The notes under the pieces: model-generated
Told to the model about the DNA's origin: nothing
The model's input: only the letters and a program-made list of their open reading frames with translations
The model's database searches: none
Shown: positions 1-9,634 of the stretch, one piece after another
Layout: every line of letters starts with the position of its first letter
How positions within the stretch are numbered: position 1 is the stretch's first letter
Position numbers and translations under genes: made by a program
Source of the DNA: Okibacterium fritillariae
Lineage (GTDB): Bacteria; Actinomycetota; Actinomycetes; Actinomycetales; Microbacteriaceae
DNA: 64,000 nt
NCBI RefSeq assembly: GCF_900167575.1
Contig: NZ_FUZP01000001.1
Coordinates: 620,001 to 684,000, forward strand
Reading direction: 5' to 3'

Positions 1-225
1 GAACTGCAGGCCATCACCATCGCGGTGCTCGGCGGCACGGCCATCACGGGCGGTGTGGGCAAGCTGTCCGGCACGTTCCTGGCGCTCATCCTCGTCGCCA
101 TCCTCAACTCGGGCATGCAGCTCGCGGGCATCGGCAGCACCTACCAGATCGGTCTGCTGGGCCTCGTGCTCATCGTCTCGATGCTGGTGCGGTCGCGCGG
201 TGCCGTGCGCGAGACGGCGCTCTGA
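1..225 (+). CDS. CUT2-type sugar ABC transporter permease, C-terminal fragment
   Basis: Open reading frame runs in from the left edge; only the last 74 residues are present. The glycine-rich VLGGTAITGGVGKLSGT segment followed by a hydrophobic helix is the conserved C-terminal block of BPD_transp_2 permeases (RbsC/RhaP type), which move sugars or nucleosides across the cytoplasmic membrane with a CUT2 ATPase. The next gene starts 56 bp downstream on the same strand, so this transporter probably feeds the M20/PfkB operon that follows. The substrate cannot be told from this fragment. Confidence 0.85.
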   Translation, partial: ELQAITIAVLGGTAITGGVGKLSGTFLALILVAILNSGMQLAGIGSTYQIGLLGLVLIVSMLVRSRGAVRETAL

Positions 226-280
226 AGCATCCCCCTTTTTGCACGACTCCTCGTTCGTCGAACCACAGATAAGGAAACCC

Positions 281-1597
281 ATGTCAGAGAACACCGACCG
301 CATCCTCGCCGCCGTCGACGCCGGCACCGAACAGACCGTCGAACTGCTGCAGGAACTGCTGCGGGCCCCGAGCGTGAACCCCTGGTTCGGCGACCCCGCC
401 GAGATCTCGGGCGAACAGGCCGTTCAGGATGTCTTCGAACGCCTGCTGCGCGAGCTCGGCGCCGACGAGATCGACGTGTGGGAGCCCAACGCCGACGACC
501 TCGCGCACCGCGCAGACGGCCCCGGCTACTACCCCGGCCGCGACTTCACGGGCCGCCCCAATGTGGTCGCCCGCTTCAAGGGCACCAACCCGGATGCCCC
601 CGCCCTCATGATCCAGGGCCACTGCGACGTGGTCAGCGTGGGCAGCCTCTGGACCGAGGACCCGTTCGGCGGCGAGCGCAAGGACGGCAAGATCTTCGGC
701 CGCGGCGCCGTCGACATGAAGGGTGGCATGGCCGCCGCCCTCGGCGCGATCGCGGCGCTCAAGCAGGCCGGCGTGCAGCTGCAGGGCGACCTCATCGTCG
801 CTTCCGTCGCCGACGAGGAGGCGGGCGGCATGGGCACTCTGGCGCTCGTCGACCGCGGCTACATCGCCACCGCCGGCACCATCGTGCCCGAGGCGACGAA
901 TCTCAACATCGCGCCCCTGTGTCGCGGCATCCTGTGGGGTGAGGTCACGCTGCACGGCCGCGCCGGCCACATCGAGCTCGAGCGCCGGCCCTGGCAGGAG
1001 GACGGCGCCGTCGACGCCATCGACTACGGTCAGCGCCTGTTGAACGCCATCTCCGAGCGCAACGCCGAGTGGGCCGTCGACCCTATCAAGAACCACAAGT
1101 ACATCCCCATCCCGTGCCAGATCAAGGTCGCGCAGCTCGACGCCGGGGAGTTCCCCACCACCTACGCGTCGTCGTGCAAGATCACGTTCAACGCGCAGTA
1201 CCTGCCGGTGCAGAAGGATGCCAACGGCCTCGGCAGCATCGTGAAGAAGGAACTCGAAGACCTCTTCACCGGTTTCGTCACGGGCGACCAGTGGTTCGAC
1301 GAGCACCCGCCCACCATCAACTGGCTCGTCGACGCCGACTGCGGCGAGACGGCCGACACCGAACCCGTCGTCACGCAGACGCTCAAGGCCGCCCTCGAGG
1401 TGGGCCTCGACAGCGAGCTGCAGGGCTGCATGTCGCACACCGACATGGGCCTCATGATCGACTCGGGCAGCCCCACCATCAACTTCGGACCGGGACACAT
1501 GGGCATCGCCCACCAGGCCGACGAGCACATCTATGAAATGGATCTCGCGGCCGCCACCAAGGTGTTCGCCATCACCATCGCCGACCTGTGCGGCTGA
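281..1597 (+). CDS. M20 family metallo-hydrolase (peptidase/deacylase)
   Basis: 438 residues. The ATG follows AAGGAAACCC. All M20 di-zinc features are visible: QGHCDVVS (first His/Asp), GRGAVDMKGG (bridging Asp), ADEEAGG (catalytic Glu and ligand), VPEATN (ligand) and a late GPGHMGIAHQADE carrying the last His. The central lid domain is intact and the length is normal for ArgE/DapE-like enzymes. The family hydrolyses amide bonds of small amino compounds in the cytoplasm. It is the first enzyme behind the ABC permease and is followed by a GATase1-like gene, a PfkB kinase and a second M20 gene, so it probably acts on the imported compound; the real substrate is unknown. Confidence 0.88.
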   Translation: MSENTDRILAAVDAGTEQTVELLQELLRAPSVNPWFGDPAEISGEQAVQDVFERLLRELGADEIDVWEPNADDLAHRADGPGYYPGRDFTGRPNVVARFKGTNPDAPALMIQGHCDVVSVGSLWTEDPFGGERKDGKIFGRGAVDMKGGMAAALGAIAALKQAGVQLQGDLIVASVADEEAGGMGTLALVDRGYIATAGTIVPEATNLNIAPLCRGILWGEVTLHGRAGHIELERRPWQEDGAVDAIDYGQRLLNAISERNAEWAVDPIKNHKYIPIPCQIKVAQLDAGEFPTTYASSCKITFNAQYLPVQKDANGLGSIVKKELEDLFTGFVTGDQWFDEHPPTINWLVDADCGETADTEPVVTQTLKAALEVGLDSELQGCMSHTDMGLMIDSGSPTINFGPGHMGIAHQADEHIYEMDLAAATKVFAITIADLCG

Positions 1598-1649
1598 GAC
1601 CCACGCTCACCCTTCACGCACACCCGTACGACAAGAAATCAGGTACATC

Positions 1650-2396
1650 ATGACACGCGTCCTCGTTGCCGGTGAAAGCTGGTCGGTCACCTCCATCCAC
1701 ACGAAAGGCTTCGACTCGTTCACCACGGTCGACTACGAAGAGGGCGGCGCGGCGCTGCTCGGGGCGCTCGACGCCGGCGGCTTCGACGTCACCTATATGC
1801 CCTGCCACGTCGCAGCCAAGGAGTTTCCCTGGACTCTCGACGAGCTGAGCAGCTATGACGTCGTGCTGCTCTCGGACATCGGGGCCAACACGTTCCTGCT
1901 GCCCGCGCAGACCTTCATCAAGGGGCAGAAGACGACCAACCGCTTGGCCGTACTGCGCGACTGGGTGCGCGCGGGTGGCGGGCTCGGCATGGTGGGCGGC
2001 TACATGTCCTTCCAGGGCATCGAGGCCAAGGCCAACTACCGGGGCACGCCGCTCGCCGAGGTGCTGCCGGTCACGCTCGAAACAGGCGACGACCGCGAAG
2101 AATCGCCCGAGGGTGTCACGGCGCACCTCACCGGGTCGCACGCCATCACGGCCGGGGTGGATGCCTCGTTCCCGCCGCTGCTCGGCTACCAGCGTTTCGT
2201 TCCGACCGCGTCGGCCGAGGTGCTCGCGGCCTTCGACGATGAGGCGCCCCTGCTCGTGGTCGACGGCGTCGGGTCGGGCCGCACCCTGGCCTATGCCAGC
2301 GACATCGGCCCGCACTGGGCGCCCGAGGAATTCACCGACTGGGATGGCTTCACCACCATGTGGCAGCAGGCCGTGACCTGGTTGGCCGGGAAGTAG
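1650..2396 (+). CDS. Glutamine amidotransferase-like protein (PF07090 type)
   Basis: 248 residues, starting at the ATG at 1650; an in-frame extension further upstream overlaps the previous gene and is not needed. The sequence MTRVLVAGESW, the run KGFDSFTTVDYEEG and the late LAYASDIGPHWAPEEF are typical of the cytoplasmic class-I glutamine-amidotransferase-like family PF07090. No clear nucleophilic Cys elbow of a true amidotransferase is seen (the elbow-like region reads GMVGGYMSF), so catalysis by that route is doubtful. It lies in a same-strand run between the M20 and PfkB genes (4 bp to the next start). The role is unknown; family members often accompany sugar or amino-compound catabolic operons. 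Confidence 0.75.
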   Translation: MTRVLVAGESWSVTSIHTKGFDSFTTVDYEEGGAALLGALDAGGFDVTYMPCHVAAKEFPWTLDELSSYDVVLLSDIGANTFLLPAQTFIKGQKTTNRLAVLRDWVRAGGGLGMVGGYMSFQGIEAKANYRGTPLAEVLPVTLETGDDREESPEGVTAHLTGSHAITAGVDASFPPLLGYQRFVPTASAEVLAAFDDEAPLLVVDGVGSGRTLAYASDIGPHWAPEEFTDWDGFTTMWQQAVTWLAGK

Positions 2397-2400
2397 CGGC

Positions 2401-3243
2401 GTGGGTCGGCTCGTCGTCGTCGGATCGCTCAACGTCGACTCGGTGATCGCGGTTCAGCGGCACCCCGCGCCCGGCGAGACCGTGCTGGGCGGCGACGCGC
2501 AGACGTTCTGGGGCGGCAAGGGCGCGAATCAGGCGGTCGCGGCGGCGCGCGCGGCTCGCGCATCACGCTCGTCGGCCCCGGGCTCTGCCGCGGGGGTCGT
2601 CTTCGTGGGCCGAGTGGGCGCCGATGCGCCCGGTCGCGCCTACCGCGAGCGGCTCGCCGAGCTCGGTGTGGATGTCGCGCCCCTCGCCGAGACGCCCGGC
2701 GTGCCGACGGGTTCGGCCGTCATCGCGGTGAGTGCCGCGGGCGAGAACACCATCATCGTGTCGTCGGGTGCTAACGCGCGTCTCGGTGTCGACGATCTGG
2801 AGGCGCTCGAGCAGCTCACTCCCGACGACGTCGTCGTCATCACGCTCGAGGTGCCGCTCGACGTCGTCACGCGGGCCTCGGAACTGGCCGAGCGCGCCGG
2901 CGCGCGGTTCGTGCTGAACCTGTCGCCCGTCGTCGACCTGCCCGCCGAGGTGGTGCGCCGCGCCGAACCGGTCGTCGTCAACGAACACGAGGCCGTCGAG
3001 CTCGCCGCGCGCTACGACGGGTTGACCTCGGTGCTCGTCACGCGGGGGTCGGATGGCTCGGAGTGGAACGGCGTGTTCGTGCCCTCCGCATCCGGAATCG
3101 ACGTCGTGGACACGACGGGCGCGGGCGATGCCTACTGCGGCACGCTCGCCTACGCCCTCGCGCGGGGCGACGGCGCCGAGGAGGCCATGCGCGCGGCGAC
3201 GGCCGCGGCCGCCGATGTGGTGGGGCGCGCGGGCGCCCAATGA
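2401..3243 (+). CDS. PfkB/ribokinase family carbohydrate kinase
   Basis: 280 residues from a GTG at 2401, four bases after the previous stop. N-terminal VVVGSLNVDSV and WGGKGANQAVAAA bind the sugar; the C-terminal DTTGAGDAYCG is the PfkB signature holding the anion hole and catalytic Asp. Phosphorylation of a sugar or nucleoside in the cytoplasm is expected. A low-complexity Ala/Ser insertion of roughly a dozen residues (ASRSSAPGSAAG, about residues 50-62) separates the GGKGANQ helix from the FVGRVGADAPG strand, where ribokinases are usually directly joined. The stop overlaps the start of the next gene (ATGA). RbsK-like, but the substrate is not assignable. Confidence 0.88.
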   Translation: MGRLVVVGSLNVDSVIAVQRHPAPGETVLGGDAQTFWGGKGANQAVAAARAARASRSSAPGSAAGVVFVGRVGADAPGRAYRERLAELGVDVAPLAETPGVPTGSAVIAVSAAGENTIIVSSGANARLGVDDLEALEQLTPDDVVVITLEVPLDVVTRASELAERAGARFVLNLSPVVDLPAEVVRRAEPVVVNEHEAVELAARYDGLTSVLVTRGSDGSEWNGVFVPSASGIDVVDTTGAGDAYCGTLAYALARGDGAEEAMRAATAAAADVVGRAGAQ

Positions 3244-4529
3244 CCGACGCGGGCCGACGCGATGAGGCAGCCCGCCCGGCCGATGCGGGACGGCCGGGCG
3301 ACGCGAGTCCGACCGAGGCTTCGAGATCGTTCGCTGGAACGCCGTCGCGGACCGGCGCGAGTTCGACCCGGGAAGATCGAGGGGGACACGGCAGGAGATC
3401 GGCAGGCGCGGACGCCGCGCGCGATCTCCTCGTGGACCTGGTGCGCATCGACTCGACATCCGGAACGCCCGGCGAAGCCGACGCCCTGCTCTTCGTTGCC
3501 GAGGTACTGCGGCGGGAATGCGCCGGGTCCGGTGTCGTCTCGGTCGGCACCGTCTCGATCGGCTACGGGCCCGGCGGCACCCCGGATGCCGTTGTCGTTG
3601 TGCCAGCGGCTCGGCCCGAATCATCCGCGCTCCTCCTCTTCTCGGCGCATATCGACGTGGTGCCGGTGGAAGACCCCTCCGCCTGGAGCCACGACCCGTT
3701 CGGCGCCCACATCGCCTCGGGTCGTCTGTTCGGCCGCGGCTCCTCCGACATGAAGTCGGGGCTCGCGGCCGCTCTCGTCGCGGTCGTCGAACTCCTGCGC
3801 GAGGGGCGACCCGTCGCGCTCGCCGTCTCGACGGGTGAAGAGGTCGGATGCCGGGGCGCCGCGTCGGTCGCCGAACTGCTGCGCGGGCATCCGATCGGTG
3901 CCGTCATCGTGCCCGAGTCGACCGCCAACGAGGTGGTGCTCGGGCATCGCGGAGCGCTCTGGCTGCGGGTGACGACGTCCGGGCGCGCGGCCCACGGCAG
4001 CACTCCGGGGCTCGGCGTCAACGCCATCGAGAAGGCCGCGGCCGTGATCGGGCGGGTGAGCGAGTTGCCGTTGCTGTGGCATCCGCGACTCGGCTGGGAG
4101 TCGGTGAACGTGGGCACGATCGCGGGCGGATCCGTGCCGAACCTCGTGCCCGACCGCTGCGTGCTCGACATCGATCAGCGGGTCATCGACGACGACAGCG
4201 CCCGCCTGACCGACTGGTGGATGTCGCAGCCCGAGGTCTCGGCCGTCGATACCGTTCTCGATCTGGCCCCCGTCTGGACCTCCGCGGATGATCCGTGGGT
4301 GCGCGGTCTCGGCGCCCCCGTCTCAGAGCGCCCCGCGTCGTACTTCACCGACGCCTCGGTGCTCGTCCGCACTCTGCCTGCGGGCACACCCGTCGTGGTC
4401 TGGGGGCCGGGCGACCCTGCGGTCGTGCACACGGTCGACGAGAGCGTCGACCTCCGCGCCGTCGAGGCTGCGCGGCTCCACTATGTGCGCGTGGGACGTG
4501 CTTGGACGGGTGCCGACAGTCCGGCCTAA
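3240..4529 (+). CDS. M20 family hydrolase, ArgE/DapE-like
   Basis: 429 residues. The ATG at 3240 overlaps the kinase stop by 4 bp, which fixes the start; the open frame further upstream belongs to the kinase region. Residues 1-60 are a low-complexity, charged leader (Arg/Ser/Gly-rich), unusual for the family. The catalytic core follows: SAHIDVVP, GRGSSDMKSG, STGEEVGCRG, VIVPEST and a C-terminal VVHTVDESV with the last zinc His. It is the second M20 enzyme of the operon and only distantly similar to the one at 281, so the pathway may remove two acyl/amide groups. The stop overlaps the convergent membrane gene by 4 bp (CTAA). Confidence 0.86.
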   Translation: MTDAGRRDEAARPADAGRPGDASPTEASRSFAGTPSRTGASSTREDRGGHGRRSAGADAARDLLVDLVRIDSTSGTPGEADALLFVAEVLRRECAGSGVVSVGTVSIGYGPGGTPDAVVVVPAARPESSALLLFSAHIDVVPVEDPSAWSHDPFGAHIASGRLFGRGSSDMKSGLAAALVAVVELLREGRPVALAVSTGEEVGCRGAASVAELLRGHPIGAVIVPESTANEVVLGHRGALWLRVTTSGRAAHGSTPGLGVNAIEKAAAVIGRVSELPLLWHPRLGWESVNVGTIAGGSVPNLVPDRCVLDIDQRVIDDDSARLTDWWMSQPEVSAVDTVLDLAPVWTSADDPWVRGLGAPVSERPASYFTDASVLVRTLPAGTPVVVWGPGDPAVVHTVDESVDLRAVEAARLHYVRVGRAWTGADSPA

Positions 4530-6160
4530 CGCAGCGCCCAGCGGCGTCGCGCAATGAGACCCGCCACGGCGACGACGCCCAGGGGTGCGAGGACGCTCGT
4601 CGCGGTGAGCGTGACCGCCGCTCCCAGCAGTCCGGCGAGGATAACGCCGTCGAGCGCCCAGATCACCCGGTTGAGGGCGGCGGCGTCGCCGGCGGGCGTC
4701 GGAATCGGCGTGAGAAGGGCAAGGGGAAGGGGCGGTTTCAACGCGTTCATGAGTCGCAGCACGACGGACCCGATCGCCACGATGACGGCCGAGCCGATCG
4801 ATGCCAGGGGCAGCGCCGCGGCCGGTGGCCAGAATAGGGTCACCAGCACGGCGCCGGTCGCGACGACGAGCCCGACCGCCAGCGCGGGAAACAGCGTGTG
4901 CAGGAGCAGCAGCGCGCTGTCGCTCGTTCCATAGAGGGGGAGGGCCGAGGCGGCTTCGACGGCGTGCCGCAGGCCGTCGCTGAGGGGGCCGGCCGCGGCA
5001 TAGGCGGCGACACCGGCGATGGCTCCGAGCATCCAGGCCGGTGGGGCCACGGCCGCGGCGCCGGCGATGAGCGCCCCGCAGGCGAGCAGCACGAGCACGC
5101 CGATCGCGAGGCGCCCGGGTGTGCGCAGGGCCGCGACGGCATCCCGCCGCACGATGATGGCGGGCAGGGAACGCGCACGACCCCCGATCGCGAACCGCCG
5201 CCGCCCCGCCCTCGGCACACTCTGATAGGTGGCAACGGATGCGGACAGCTCGAGTGTCGACGTGTGCAACCGCACAGCCTCCCACCGCAGAGACTGCCCG
5301 AGCACGACCCGCGGTTCGAGGACCGACAGCAAGAGGGGCACGACGGCGAGCAGGGTCAGCGCGGCGAGGAGGGTGCCGGGCGCGGCGAGAGAATGCACTC
5401 CGACCGCTGCGAGAGCGGCGAGGATGCTGGTGGCCAGAGTGGGGCCGAACGAAAAGCCCCACGCCTGCGCGCCGAACGCGGCGGTCGACAGCGCGGCGAG
5501 AACGCCGATCGCGAGTGCCGACCAGCGGGGCGGCACGGCTTGGCCGACCAGCCAGAGGAGAGCCGCCACGATGCCGCTGGCCGCACCGACGCTGGCCGCG
5601 AGGGCGACCCCGAGAGCGATCTCCGGGGTGGCGACGGACACGGACGATGCCGCGGCGAGGGCGGCAGCCGAGGGAGAGGCGACAGCTGAAGCGGCGGCGG
5701 AGGTGACAGCGGCGGCCGAGGCGGCAGCGAGAGTGGCCCCGCAGAGCGCGCCGGCCACCGAGAGCGCGGCGACCGACATCCAGGTCTGCCTCGCGAACGC
5801 GCGACGCTGCGGCACCGGGCTGGTCGTGAGGGCGTGGGCGAGGAACGGCGTGAAGACGACGGGCCCGCGCAGGCGCCCGGCGATCACAGCCGCGGCCCAG
5901 ACGAGGCCGACGACACCCGCGATGACCGGCACCGTTGCGGCGGATGTCAGTGCCACCGCGTTGACCGGATCGGTGACGAACAGCCAGCCGGCGCGCACGA
6001 CCGGCACGACGGCGACGAGCACGATCAGCAGCGCGAGATAGACCGCGTAGGAGGTGTCGGCGGCCGGCCGGCGACGTGCCTCGCGCACGGTTTGACGCAG
6101 GTCGCGCAGAACTGTCGCTGATGCCCGCGTCGAGGAGGAGGCCCCGGTCGTGTCCGCCAT
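4526..6160 (-). CDS. Polytopic membrane protein, ABC exporter partner
   Basis: 544 residues with roughly ten to twelve hydrophobic segments (for example YAVYLALLIVLVAVVPVV and PVIAGVVGLVWAAAVIAG). A very Ala/Ser-rich stretch around residues 135-190 surrounds one membrane span. Its start ATG overlaps the ATPase stop by one base (TGATG), so the two are co-translated and probably form one ABC transporter with this as membrane subunit. It resembles the actinobacterial DUF6297 type by length and context, but I cannot confirm the family. Cargo unknown. Confidence 0.7.
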   Translation of the reverse strand: MADTTGASSSTRASATVLRDLRQTVREARRRPAADTSYAVYLALLIVLVAVVPVVRAGWLFVTDPVNAVALTSAATVPVIAGVVGLVWAAAVIAGRLRGPVVFTPFLAHALTTSPVPQRRAFARQTWMSVAALSVAGALCGATLAAASAAAVTSAAASAVASPSAAALAAASSVSVATPEIALGVALAASVGAASGIVAALLWLVGQAVPPRWSALAIGVLAALSTAAFGAQAWGFSFGPTLATSILAALAAVGVHSLAAPGTLLAALTLLAVVPLLLSVLEPRVVLGQSLRWEAVRLHTSTLELSASVATYQSVPRAGRRRFAIGGRARSLPAIIVRRDAVAALRTPGRLAIGVLVLLACGALIAGAAAVAPPAWMLGAIAGVAAYAAAGPLSDGLRHAVEAASALPLYGTSDSALLLLHTLFPALAVGLVVATGAVLVTLFWPPAAALPLASIGSAVIVAIGSVVLRLMNALKPPLPLALLTPIPTPAGDAAALNRVIWALDGVILAGLLGAAVTLTATSVLAPLGVVAVAGLIARRRWALR

Positions 6161-6789
6161 CAGGCGGCTTCCTGCAGCAGCACCGTGCGGGCACCAAGGT
6201 CGGCCACCAGGCGGTCGCTGTGGGTGGCGAAGACCACGGTGCCGCCGGCGTCGGCGCGTTGCCGCAGCACGGAGATGACGCGGCCGAGCCGTTCGTCGTC
6301 GAGTCGCTGCTCGGGTTCGTCGAGCACGACGATGTCGGCCGGGCGAACGAGTGTGAGGGCGAGCCCCGCCAGCTGTGTCTGTCCCGAGGAGAGTTCGTGG
6401 GGGAAGCGGTCGACGAGCCGCGACATCCCGAGTTCGTCGAGCACCTCCCCGGCGTCGCTGCGGGCGGCATCGGTCGGCAGCCCCCAGGTGATCCCGATGA
6501 GGGTGGCCTGCTCGAGAAGCGTCAGGTCGCGCGCGAACGGGGGCAAGCCGATCATTGCGGCAACCTGCGCGCGAAAGTCGTGGTCGCGCGGGCGAGGCGC
6601 CCGGCCCGACACCGTGACCGTTCCGGCCGAGGGCGTCGTCTGCCCCACGATGAGCCGCAGTGCCGTCGTCTTGCCGGCACCGTTCGGGCCGCGCAGGGCC
6701 ACGATCTCGCCGCGCCCCACGCTCATCGAGGTCGGGGCGAGCAGCCCCACGCCGTCGATCGAAACCTCGGCCCGCGTCACGTCGATCAT
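6160..6789 (-). CDS. ABC transporter ATP-binding protein
   Basis: 209 residues, starting at MIDVTRAEV; an in-frame ATG 81 bp upstream adds only a charged non-conserved stretch, so the shorter start is preferred. Walker A is GPNGAGKTTA, the signature is degenerate (ELSSGQTQLAG), Walker B is IVVLDEPEQRL and the switch His is in FATHSDR. The short single-domain form fits a small exporter of the ABC-2/drug or lantibiotic type. It is translationally coupled to the membrane gene at 4526-6160. Confidence 0.9.
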   Translation of the reverse strand: MIDVTRAEVSIDGVGLLAPTSMSVGRGEIVALRGPNGAGKTTALRLIVGQTTPSAGTVTVSGRAPRPRDHDFRAQVAAMIGLPPFARDLTLLEQATLIGITWGLPTDAARSDAGEVLDELGMSRLVDRFPHELSSGQTQLAGLALTLVRPADIVVLDEPEQRLDDERLGRVISVLRQRADAGGTVVFATHSDRLVADLGARTVLLQEAA

Positions 6790-6918
6790 CACCCCATGAT
6801 GCCAGCCCACCCGCGCCCGGTCATCCGCCGCGCGACGGGTTCTTTCTCCGTCCGGGTCGGCCTGCGCCAAGGAGCGAGAAGAGGGCAGGGAGCGAGACGC
6901 GCGAGAGACAAGAGACGC

Positions 6919-7899
<981 letters not shown>

Positions 7900-8068
7900 T
7901 CTGCTGTCGCTTTCGTCAGTGGTCGTGTTGGGTGGCGCGCTCAGCCGAGCCGCTTCGGGTGGCCGATGCTTAGAGTCAACGCGGTAATGACGGGTTGTGC
8001 GTGGCCCCAACGATAGGTGTATCGGTAGGGACCCCCACCCGTCCTGAGGTCGGGGTAATTTCGAACGC

Positions 8069-8974
8069 ATGGATACACACGAAGAGTTGAGCGAATTCCT
8101 CACCTCACGCCGAGCCCGTCTCACTCCGGCGCAGGCAGGGATTCCCGACTTCGGTGGGCGCCGACGAGTTCCAGGGCTTCGACGGGAAGAGGTTGCTCTC
8201 CTCGCGGGGATGAGCGCAGAGTATTACAAGCGTCTAGAGCGTGGGAACGCGACGGGTGTATCCGAGGCTGTGCTCGACGGTGTGAGCCGCGCGCTGCAGT
8301 TGGATCCGGCGGAGCACGCGCATCTGTATGACCTGGTGCGCAGCGCAAACGCCGGCGCCCGTCCGCAGCGCAGGAAAGTTGCGCCCAAACAAAACCTCAC
8401 CCAGGGAATGCAGCAGACGATCGACGCCATGTCGACAGTTCCCGTATTCGTACAGAACGGCCGCCTCGATTTTGTCGCCGCCAACCGGCTCGGCAGAGCT
8501 CTCTTCTCGGTGATGTTGGAGACGACTCGTCTCCCGGCAAACGCTGCACGGTTTGTGTTCCTTGACCCTCAAGCTCAGACCTTCTACCAAGACTGGGAGG
8601 GCAACACTCGACAGATCGTCGCCATTCTTCGAGCCGAGGCGGGACGCTCACCTTACGACCGGCAGCTCAGCGACCTCGTCGGGGAACTTTCCACACAGAG
8701 TGACCTCTTCCGAAAGCTGTGGGGGGCTCACGACGTGCGTGAACATCGCTCAGGGTCGAAAAGTGTCCACCATCCGATCGTCGGAGATCTCGATCTGACT
8801 TACCAGGGGATGGACCTTGCTGCTGACCGAGGGCTGCAGATGCTCGTGTTCTCCGCAGAGCAAGGATCCGTCTCCGAAGAGCGGCTACAACTTCTGGCAA
8901 ATTGGGCTCAATCCGAGATGCCTGCCTATCGCCCGAAGGGGCCTCTCCACGGTGTCGGCCACGAGGAGCACTAA
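8069..8974 (+). CDS. XRE family regulator with MmyB-like ligand-binding domain
   Basis: 301 residues. The N-terminal helix-turn-helix (about residues 1-80) contains [29 protein letters not shown], a hallmark of this actinobacterial group. The C-terminal half (from about 105) is the MmyB-like PAS-related domain, with [20 protein letters not shown] and the later [16 protein letters not shown]. It is a DNA-binding, probably ligand-responsive regulator divergent from the aldo/keto reductase at 6919-7899. It is paralogous to the regulator at 9635-10480, which faces an SDR gene in the same way. Confidence 0.92.
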   Translation: MDTHEELSEFLTSRRARLTPAQAGIPDFGGRRRVPGLRREEVALLAGMSAEYYKRLERGNATGVSEAVLDGVSRALQLDPAEHAHLYDLVRSANAGARPQRRKVAPKQNLTQGMQQTIDAMSTVPVFVQNGRLDFVAANRLGRALFSVMLETTRLPANAARFVFLDPQAQTFYQDWEGNTRQIVAILRAEAGRSPYDRQLSDLVGELSTQSDLFRKLWGAHDVREHRSGSKSVHHPIVGDLDLTYQGMDLAADRGLQMLVFSAEQGSVSEERLQLLANWAQSEMPAYRPKGPLHGVGHEEH

Positions 8975-9000
8975 TCGGCCGGGATGACGCCACCGCCCGG

Positions 9001-9276
9001 TCACAGTGCCCGATAGATCTCGCGCCGGTGCCCGACTTCGAGGACGTGCACAACCAGGATGTCGTCCTCGATGGAGTAGATGATTCGATAATCGCCGACT
9101 CGCACGCGGAGCAAACCCGGGTGCCCGCTCAAAGCGAGGGCGGTCGGCGGTCGGGGAGTCGTCTCGAGGAGCGACAGTGCGAGCAGGATCTTTCGCTGGG
9201 CAACACCGTCGAGCTTGCGGACCGACTTCGCGGCCCGCGCCGACAGCCTGACCTCGTGGCGGTCAGCGGAGCTCAA
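9001..9276 (-). CDS. RelE/ParE family toxin
   Basis: 91 residues if started at the TTG at 9276, which overlaps the antitoxin end by 14 bp; no ATG or GTG lies in a sensible place, and the long upstream open frame is the antitoxin shadow. RLSARAAKSVRKLDG, SGHPGLLRVRVGDYRIIYSIED and VLEVGHRREIY are classic RelE fold segments with the basic/aromatic residues of a ribosome-dependent mRNA interferase. Size is right (85-95). Paired with the upstream Phd-type gene it makes a type II toxin-antitoxin operon. Confidence 0.88.
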   Translation of the reverse strand: MSSADRHEVRLSARAAKSVRKLDGVAQRKILLALSLLETTPRPPTALALSGHPGLLRVRVGDYRIIYSIEDDILVVHVLEVGHRREIYRAL

Positions 9277-9526
9277 TGCCGAGCTCTGCGGCAAGGTCTG
9301 CCAGCGAGGTCGTGGGTGCACCGGCCTCGGTCTCGGCCCGTGCTGCTTCGGCCGCGGCCGCGTCTTCTGCGTCTTCGAGGGCCGCCAGGGCTCGCAACGC
9401 CATGTCAGCGTCAAGGATGACTACGGTTCCGCGGCCGTGCTGCGTGATCGTAACGGGCTCGCGACGAGCTTCGTCGAGAGTCTGTGCCCAGCGCTGACGC
9501 GCGACGGTGGCCGGAATCGTGTTCAT
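9263..9526 (-). CDS. Phd/YefM family antitoxin
   Basis: 87 residues from the ATG at 9526. IPATVARQRWAQTLDEA followed by PVTITQHGRGTVVILDAD is the Phd/YefM DNA-binding fold; the acidic, Ala-rich tail (about residues 40-87) would wrap the toxin. An alternative ATG at 9541 would add five residues. The start codon sits at the edge of a 28-bp palindrome (9524-9551), with a TACAAT hexamer six bases before the ATG, so a leaderless, autorepressed transcript is likely. Overlaps the RelE gene downstream. Confidence 0.88.
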   Translation of the reverse strand: MNTIPATVARQRWAQTLDEARREPVTITQHGRGTVVILDADMALRALAALEDAEDAAAAEAARAETEAGAPTTSLADLAAELGIELR

Positions 9527-9551
9527 AGCTAAATTGTACATTTTAGCTATG
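9524..9551. promoter_or_regulatory. 28-bp palindromic operator of the Phd/RelE operon
   Basis: CATAGCTAAAT-TGTACA-TTTTAGCTATG: 11-base arms with one mismatch around a self-complementary TGTACA core. AT-rich in a GC-rich region. It overlaps the antitoxin start codon and a TACAAT -10-like hexamer on the minus strand. TGTACA is, from memory, the core recognised by E. coli YefM; that this Phd/YefM-type antitoxin binds here is inferred. Confidence 0.75.
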
Positions 9552-9634
9552 TGCGTCCGCAAGGGCGGGATCCCTGGCGCCCAACCCATCAGCCGCCGGT
9601 CGGTACCGGTCTACCGGTCCAGCGGTTCTACGCG

